From Anaerofustis stercorihominis (GTDB taxonomy: Bacteria > Bacillota > Clostridia > Eubacteriales > Anaerofustaceae): a DNA stretch of 64,000 bases. Location: contig NZ_JANJZK010000005.1 of NCBI RefSeq assembly GCF_024623185.1, positions 62,001-126,000 on the forward strand. Reading direction: 5' to 3'. The notes beneath the pieces were generated by a model, which was given only the letters and a program-made list of their open reading frames with translations, was not told the DNA's origin and made no database searches. Position numbers and translations under genes: made by a program. Positions 59,508-64,000 of this stretch are shown here, piece by piece; the first letter of the stretch is position 1, and every line of letters starts with the position of its first letter.

Positions 59508-60062
59508 ATGTCAGAATATAAAATAGTAGGTATTGTCGGTTCTTTTAAAAAGGATTCACTTAATTTAAAATTAGCAAAGACAATAAAAGAATATTTGAAA
59601 GATAAAGCGGAATTTGAAATACTCGATTATATGGATATTCCATTTTTTAATGAAGATATTGAATATCCCGCACCGAAAGCAGTATCAAAAGTAAGGGATA
59701 AAATAAAAGAAGCTGACGCAGTTTGGTTCTTTACCCCCGAATATAATCATTACTTCCCGGGTGTACTTAAGAATCTCTTAGACTGGCTTTCAAGACCTAT
59801 AAGTAAAGATGTACCACAAGTACTTAAAGATAAACCGATATGCGTAAGCGGCATAACACCGGGAATGACGGGAACCGTTGTGGCTCAGGACCATTTAATC
59901 AGCGTTCTTAACTTTTTAGATGCTAAAATCATGATGACTTCAAGACTTACTTTTCCAAATGCAATGAAAAGTATGGATGACAAAGGAAACATCGTTAAAG
60001 GACTTGAGTTTATCCATGCTCAGGCTGATGACTTTATAAAATTTATAGAACTGAACAAATAA
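59508..60062 (+). CDS. NADPH-dependent FMN reductase (NAD(P)H quinone-type flavoprotein)
   Basis: A 184-residue flavodoxin-fold protein. GSFKKDSLNLKLAK near residue 11 forms the FMN-phosphate loop, and PEYNHYFPGVLKNLLDWLSR near residue 79 is the family signature. It reduces FMN or quinones and similar substrates with NAD(P)H. GGAGG precedes the start. It is a single-gene unit with its own terminator. Confidence 0.92.
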   Translation: MSEYKIVGIVGSFKKDSLNLKLAKTIKEYLKDKAEFEILDYMDIPFFNEDIEYPAPKAVSKVRDKIKEADAVWFFTPEYNHYFPGVLKNLLDWLSRPISKDVPQVLKDKPICVSGITPGMTGTVVAQDHLISVLNFLDAKIMMTSRLTFPNAMKSMDDKGNIVKGLEFIHAQADDFIKFIELNK

Positions 60063-60087
60063 AAAAGAGAGAAAATCTCTCTTTTTT
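60061..60087 (+). terminator. Terminator of the FMN reductase gene
   Basis: A 12-bp stem AAAAAAGAGAGA/TCTCTCTTTTTT with a 3-base loop begins inside the stop codon. Confidence 0.85.
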
Positions 60088-60103
60088 AATATTTTAAATA
60101 ACA

Positions 60104-60430
60104 CTAATCAATAACTGATTTTTTATAATTTATTACCGCAACAATATCACCTACAAGTAATAATATCCCGCATAACATACAATTCTTCAACACTTCTTTA
60201 CTTGGGTCTTTTATACTCTTAAGTCCGAATATACCAGCTCCAAGATGAAATACTCCAAGTAAGGCTGATAATGTAACGGAAGTACCTAGCTGTGTAAAAT
60301 TAAAATTATCAGAAGCGGCATTACCGCCGACTGCAACCACTAAACACATTATAAGAGACAGTACCGCACCGATAATAAGAAGAATGCTTAATATTTTAAG
60401 CAATCCTGTACCTTTTGATTGATTTTCTAT
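60104..60430 (-). CDS. Small membrane protein, tandem paralogue with AUA in place of the start codon
   Basis: A reading frame of 108 residues with about four membrane segments (ILSILLIIGAVLSLIMCLVVAVGG and others). Its N-terminus, I-ENQSKGTGLLKILSILLIIG, lines up with MENQPKGKTLLKVVSILLIIG of the next gene upstream, but the position of the start Met is ATA (60428-60430). No ATG lies nearby in frame; a TTG at 60401-60403 is the first conventional alternative. The gene may use AUA, start at TTG by coupling to the upstream gene 21 bp away, or be inactive. No known family was recognised. Confidence 0.6.
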   Translation of the reverse strand: MENQSKGTGLLKILSILLIIGAVLSLIMCLVVAVGGNAASDNFNFTQLGTSVTLSALLGVFHLGAGIFGLKSIKDPSKEVLKNCMLCGILLLVGDIVAVINYKKSVID

Positions 60431-60451
60431 TTTTCTTAATCTCTATTCTAA

Positions 60452-60868
60452 TTATTCTTCTATAGATTGTTTGTTCATATTTACGCCGACAAGGAATAGA
60501 ATAGGTAACAATAATGCAAAAAGTGAAGAAACAGCAAATTGATTCATAATTATAACAAGACCTATATTAACTATAGCTATAACTAATAAAATAATACCCC
60601 ACGTTTGACATTTCTTTACCGATTCAGCATCTGCATTACCGGCATTCTTAACGCCTACTATACCTGCGATAAGCTGTAATATACCTAGAAGTATACTTAT
60701 CACACCTAAAATTATAAATAGTCCCCCGGTAAACTCATCTGCACCTGCAGCTACCATAGTACCTCCAAGCATTGTCATTAAACTTAATATAAACGTAACT
60801 ACCGCACCTATTATAAGTAAAATGCTGACTACTTTTAATAAAGTCTTTCCCTTTGGTTGATTTTCCAT
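60452..60868 (-). CDS. Small four-pass membrane protein, unknown
   Basis: A 138-residue protein with about four hydrophobic segments (VVSILLIIGAVVTFILSLMTMLGG, GLFIILGVISILLGILQLIAGIVG, WGIILLVIAIVNIGLVII and LFALLLPILFLVGV in parts). GGAG before the ATG at 60868 sets the start; a longer frame would add eleven residues. It is the parent-like copy of the gene that follows at 60104-60430. The topology suggests a DUF-type integral membrane protein; no function is proposed. Confidence 0.7.
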   Translation of the reverse strand: MENQPKGKTLLKVVSILLIIGAVVTFILSLMTMLGGTMVAAGADEFTGGLFIILGVISILLGILQLIAGIVGVKNAGNADAESVKKCQTWGIILLVIAIVNIGLVIIMNQFAVSSLFALLLPILFLVGVNMNKQSIEE

Positions 60869-61046
60869 ATTTTTACTCTCCTTTAATTTGTTTTGTTTCA
60901 TTTATATATTACAATTTTTTGAGGTAATACACAATAGGAATACGGACATATTTTTACAAATTTATATATATTAAAAGATATTTAATATATATAAATAAAA
61001 ATCAAACAAAACCTTTAAGTTAAATCCTATAAAATTCTGACAACAA

Positions 61047-61074
61047 CAAAAAAAACCCCGCACAAAAGGCGAGG
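61047..61074 (-). terminator. Terminator of the DUF2284-like gene
   Basis: On the minus strand CCTCGC/GCGGGG (61069-61074 and 61056-61061) forms a 6-bp stem with one G-U pair, followed by a T run. Confidence 0.7.
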
Positions 61075-61108
61075 CTCTTTGCTCCATCATATTTTAAATG
61101 CCAATTTT

Positions 61109-61672
61109 CTAGTAAAGTAAAATCATACCATAGAAGTTTATTCCCGATTCTCTCCAGTCTTTTCCGCCCTTCTCGTGAGGAAGAACTTTGAATCCTGTGT
61201 TATCTCCCCAGCATTTTACTCCATGCTCTTCATATCCGTTATTATTAACTGTTTGAATGACGTCTATCCCGCTTCCGTCCATTTGAGGTATTACCTTATC
61301 GGCATGTTTGCAATCAGGGAACGAACATTCTTCTCCGTATTCATCTCTGCATATTTCACACTTTTTGGCTCCGTATCCAAGACATTTGTAATATCCGTGC
61401 TTACCGAGCCAGTCCATAGTTTTCCTAAGTACATGATTTACGTCGTAAGGGTCAAGACACTGTATAAGAAGTGCTTTTTCGTAAGTATCGAGTAAGACCT
61501 GCATCTCCTTATAAGTAGTTGCAATGGGAGGACAGCACTGTCTTTTATTGTAGTTCTTACATCCGTATTTACACTTATTGAGAGTCCAAGGTGCAGTAAC
61601 CACGGTATCGGTATCTATCACCTTTGCGGTCGTAGCACCAAGGTCAACTGCAACTTTTGCAAAATCTTCCAT
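61109..61672 (-). CDS. DUF2284-like cysteine-rich metal-binding protein
   Basis: A 187-residue cytosolic protein. Two cysteine groups, CKYGCKNYNKRQCCPP near residue 34 and CEICRDEYGEECSFPDCKHAD near 122, are the mark of the DUF2284 group of predicted metal-binding proteins. The bound metal or cluster and the role are unknown. GGAGG eight bases before the ATG at 61672 gives this start. It lies 19 bp after an SDR gene on the same strand and is probably co-transcribed with it. Confidence 0.85.
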   Translation of the reverse strand: MEDFAKVAVDLGATTAKVIDTDTVVTAPWTLNKCKYGCKNYNKRQCCPPIATTYKEMQVLLDTYEKALLIQCLDPYDVNHVLRKTMDWLGKHGYYKCLGYGAKKCEICRDEYGEECSFPDCKHADKVIPQMDGSGIDVIQTVNNNGYEEHGVKCWGDNTGFKVLPHEKGGKDWRESGINFYGMILLY

Positions 61673-61691
61673 TTTATGTTCCTCCAATCAT

Positions 61692-62414
61692 TTACATTTC
61701 ATCAGGTCTCTTTGTGTAACGTCTTATTATCAAATTATCTATTACCGAGTTATTTCTGTTGGATAAAATAAATACTATTATTTCCGCTATTTCTTCAGGC
61801 TTACAGGACATATTTTCAGCCAAATCTCCCCTGGCAATCTTAGCCATAGGTGTTTCTACCGCAGAAGGATATAGATTATGTACTCTTATGTCATCATCGA
61901 AAAGTTCAATATTCAAAACTTCATTTAGTGCTCTTTGTGCATATTTTGTAGAACAATAAGCTCCCTGGTGTATATGAGGATACATTCCCGAAGATGATAC
62001 TATGGAAATTATATCCGAACTGTCCGATTCCTTTAACAAATCATAACAAGCCTGAGTCATTGAAAGAGTTGTATATACGTTTACTTCATAGAGTTTCATG
62101 AATTCTTCTTTGGTTACATCGAGTAAAGGCTTTCTGAGAGCCACTCCCACACTGTTTACCAAAATATCAAGTTTACCGAAAGTATCCTTGCAGTAAGCTG
62201 CGATTTTCTTACAAGTTTCCAAATCACATAAATCCCCGCTGTAATACTCTATGTTTTCTCCGATTTCTTTCTTTAAACTTCGAAGAGCTTCTTCGTTTAT
62301 ATCTGCCATTAAAACTTTGGCACCTTCGCCTGCCAAAGCCTTTACGATTTCTCTTCCTATACCGCCGGTCGCACCTGTTACTATAGCTACCTTATCTTGT
62401 AATTTACTACCCAT
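61692..62414 (-). CDS. Short-chain dehydrogenase/reductase
   Basis: A 240-residue classical SDR. The cofactor motif is TGATGGIGRE (14-23) and NSVGVALRKP is the NNAG-equivalent. The catalytic residues are S in SSSGMY near 142 and Y-x3-K in GAYCSTKYAQ near 156. It reduces a carbonyl or oxidises an alcohol with NAD(P)(H). D38 at the end of strand 2 (MADINEEAL) favours NAD(H). It leads a likely operon with the DUF2284-like gene. The substrate is unknown. Confidence 0.92.
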   Translation of the reverse strand: MGSKLQDKVAIVTGATGGIGREIVKALAGEGAKVLMADINEEALRSLKKEIGENIEYYSGDLCDLETCKKIAAYCKDTFGKLDILVNSVGVALRKPLLDVTKEEFMKLYEVNVYTTLSMTQACYDLLKESDSSDIISIVSSSGMYPHIHQGAYCSTKYAQRALNEVLNIELFDDDIRVHNLYPSAVETPMAKIARGDLAENMSCKPEEIAEIIVFILSNRNNSVIDNLIIRRYTKRPDEM

Positions 62415-62441
62415 TTTATATAAATCTCCTAAGTTATGTAT

Positions 62442-62849
62442 TTATTCAAGTCCCATTTTCTTTGCGACCATATCTGCCGCACAGCTCATAAGTTCGGCAC
62501 AAGTGCTACCGCCTGCTTTTCTTTGCTCACGAAGCTCATCACAGCGTGAAAAATTATTTTCGTCTCTAAATTCTTCAACCAATTCTTTAATAGTATCATA
62601 ACTGATTTTTTTGCTTTCCTGATCTTTAGGGTCTTTCCAGCCGCCTAAAAATCCGGACACTATAGCCATTCCCGAAACCGCTCCGCATACTTCTCCCGCA
62701 TAACCGAGTCCTCCGCCTAAGTTAGCCGAAAGATTTGCAAGAGTATCTCTGTCGACCCCGATTTCTTCTTCAAAAGCCAATACAACAGACTGACAGCAGT
62801 TATATTTTTCATCATGTAATTTTACTGCCTTTTCACCATATTTACCCAT
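62442..62849 (-). CDS. C_GCAxxG_C_C family protein
   Basis: A 135-residue protein with the family pattern: NCCQSV near residue 17, GEVCGAVSGMAIV near 52, and further cysteines in RCDELRE and STCAELM. Family members probably bind a metal or cluster and are often near redox or transport genes. No signal peptide is seen. It ends 28 bp before the SDR gene on the same strand and could be in one operon with it. Confidence 0.88.
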   Translation of the reverse strand: MGKYGEKAVKLHDEKYNCCQSVVLAFEEEIGVDRDTLANLSANLGGGLGYAGEVCGAVSGMAIVSGFLGGWKDPKDQESKKISYDTIKELVEEFRDENNFSRCDELREQRKAGGSTCAELMSCAADMVAKKMGLE

Positions 62850-62891
62850 AATTTATCTCCTTTTCGTACTTTTATAACCGATTGCTAAATA

Positions 62892-62932
62892 TAAAAAAAC
62901 AATCATAACATAATTATGTTACCATTGTTTTT
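62892..62932 (-). terminator. Terminator of the HAD phosphatase gene
   Basis: AAAAACAAT/ATTGTTTTT (62895-62903 and 62924-62932), extended inward by ATAACATAATTATGTTA, forms a long stem with a T run on the minus strand. Confidence 0.72.
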
Positions 62933-62983
62933 AGCATTTGTAAAGTATTTTCCTATAATACACCACAATAAACATTACTATGT

Positions 62984-63649
62984 TTAATCTAAATATCCCT
63001 TAGCCTCACTAAAGTCTTTTATCACTCCGCTTACTTCCTTTAAATCCCTAAAATAAAATTCATTTTCTTTATCGGCAATTACGATTATTTTGGCAAAACC
63101 ACCGTTAAAAGCAGACTTTATCCCTGAAAGAGCGTCTTCAAATACAATAGTATCACCCGGGTCTATACCTATATTTTCTGCCGCTTTTAGGTATATATCG
63201 GGTTCAGGCTTCCCCGGAAGAGTACCGTCATCATATACGACCTTATCATAATCGAACCAATTACCAAGACTAAAGTTATTAAAATAGAAATCTATATTTT
63301 CTTTATTTGAAGCCGTAGCAATATTTACGTTTATATCCTTTTCTTTCAAATAATCAAGGAAACCGGTAAGCCCATTGACCAAATGAAAATTCTCTTTATC
63401 TTCAAGACAGAGTTTTCTGTAAACTCCCTCCTTTTCATCGGACATATTCATTAGTGTTTCTTTATCCATTTTCTTATTCAAAAAATGTTCTATTATAAAA
63501 GAACTGTTCCTGCCGTGAACATACTTTTTAAATTCCTCGTCGGTTATTTTTCTGCCAATAAGCTTTCCGAGATATCTCTCCCATGCCTTTTCATGTTTGT
63601 CGGAATCAAAAAACATAGTCCCGTTAAAATCAAATATTACTGCTTTCAT
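62984..63649 (-). CDS. HAD-superfamily hydrolase (beta-phosphoglucomutase-like subclass)
   Basis: A 221-residue HAD enzyme with a helical cap. Motif I is D8-F-N10-G-T (VIFDFNGTMFFD), so the usual second Asp is Asn. Motif II is ATASNKEN near 112. Motif III lies at PGKPEPDIYLKAAENIG near 145, and motif IV is FEDALSGIKSA near 172. It should dephosphorylate or isomerise a small phosphometabolite. The Asp-to-Asn change at the general acid position may slow ordinary phosphatase chemistry. GGGAG before the ATG at 63649 sets the start. Confidence 0.88.
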   Translation of the reverse strand: MKAVIFDFNGTMFFDSDKHEKAWERYLGKLIGRKITDEEFKKYVHGRNSSFIIEHFLNKKMDKETLMNMSDEKEGVYRKLCLEDKENFHLVNGLTGFLDYLKEKDINVNIATASNKENIDFYFNNFSLGNWFDYDKVVYDDGTLPGKPEPDIYLKAAENIGIDPGDTIVFEDALSGIKSAFNGGFAKIIVIADKENEFYFRDLKEVSGVIKDFSEAKGYLD

Positions 63650-63716
63650 ATTTTCTCCCGTTATTATATCGATATTTACTGATTGATTATAACATAAAAT
63701 CATATCGTTACGGTAC

Positions 63717-63749
63717 ATAAAAAATGTAAGGGAATGATCCCTTACATTT
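63717..63749 (-). terminator. Terminator of the P-type ATPase gene
   Basis: A 12-bp stem AAATGTAAGGGA/TCCCTTACATTT (63722-63733 and 63738-63749) is followed by T residues on the minus strand. Confidence 0.82.
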
Positions 63750-63803
63750 AAAATTTAAATTTTCCATAAAAATCTTTTTTATGAAATACTTTTAAACCAT
63801 ATA

Positions 63804-64000
63804 TTATACCTCCAAATGGAAAGTCCTCTTTATCAGTTTTGTGATTTCGACCAATAACAGAGGCACCAAAGAGAATATTCCCACGATCTTCCACTCTTCA
63901 AAACTCAATGTAGCAAGACTAAAGAATTCTCTAAGCTGAGGTACACATATTGTAAGTGCAAGTATCACGCCTGATAAGACCATTGCCATGAATAAGTATT
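63804..64000 (-). CDS. Cation-transporting P-type ATPase, C-terminal end (cut by window edge)
   Basis: The last 65 codons of a gene entering from the right edge. The visible part ends with two membrane helices and contains TICVPQLREFFSLATLSFEEW and LVEITKLIKRTFHLEV, typical of the C-terminus of calcium-type P2 ATPases (the -W-x10-15-E-xx-K-xx-R pattern). Catalytic motifs lie outside the window, so ion specificity is unknown. A terminator follows. Confidence 0.78.
   Translation of the reverse strand, partial: YLFMAMVLSGVILALTICVPQLREFFSLATLSFEEWKIVGIFSLVPLLLVEITKLIKRTFHLEV

Overview
The window is 64 kb of AT-rich DNA (roughly one third G+C by eye) that reads as the chromosome of an anaerobic, low-GC Firmicute of the class Clostridia. 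The evidence is an IspH protein fused to S1 RNA-binding repeats, a SpoIIGA-SigE pair, a MurE with the meso-DAP motif DNPR, a PduL-type phosphotransacylase, a GntR/UTRA regulator and a LexA-YneA SOS module. A species cannot be fixed from this sequence. No rRNA, CRISPR array, intact prophage or insertion sequence was seen.

Layout. 1-5.7 kb: the start of a type I methyltransferase (hsdM, cut by the window edge), tex, an 800 bp empty stretch, azlCD and a Xer-type recombinase. 5.7-7.1 kb: a divergent yneA-lexA SOS module with three LexA boxes. 7.1-13.4 kb: a Na/Pi cotransporter with a Pho-box-like repeat, hxlA, and the operon cmk-plsC-ispH::S1. 13.6-25.1 kb: a membrane diguanylate cyclase, an alpha/beta hydrolase, the operon murE-(papain-like)-(small membrane protein)-serC-serA-flavoprotein, a shortened spoIIGA with sigE, and birA. 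25-30 kb: an HD-GYP response regulator and a large PAS-rich hybrid histidine kinase in one operon. 30-38 kb: tRNA-Trp, a pair of uncharacterised genes, class II aldolase, lgt and dnaE, followed by a cluster of GC-rich hairpins. 38-46 kb: pduL, the operon BMP lipoprotein-ilvE-U32 peptidase, and the operon trmL-Na/Pi cotransporter-trxB, which again has a Pho-box-like repeat upstream. 46.7-50.8 kb: a three-gene aldolase/phosphoesterase/DeoC operon and a GntR/UTRA regulator that share a palindromic operator. 51-64 kb: an accessory-looking zone with a GT2-GtrA fusion, an EamA transporter, tRNA-Leu beside a decayed gene, an AraC/GyrI regulator, a MerR-glutaredoxin-CMD locus, a second GGDEF protein with a cysteine-bearing sensor region, a K+ channel, tandem small membrane paralogues (one with AUA where ATG is expected), an SDR, a HAD phosphatase and the end of a P-type ATPase.

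Three regulatory circuits can be read directly: SOS control of yneA and lexA; probable phosphate control of two separate Na/Pi cotransporter units by the same 11-bp-period TGTAAA repeat in the same orientation; and probable autoregulation plus operon control by the GntR protein. The most unusual items are the SpoIIGA reduced to little more than its protease domain, the paired Pho-like repeats, the GntR-controlled aldolase operon of unknown substrate, the inverted-repeat cluster between xer and yneA, and the AUA-start paralogue. Several start codons were moved downstream from the longest reading frame because of clear ribosome binding sites.
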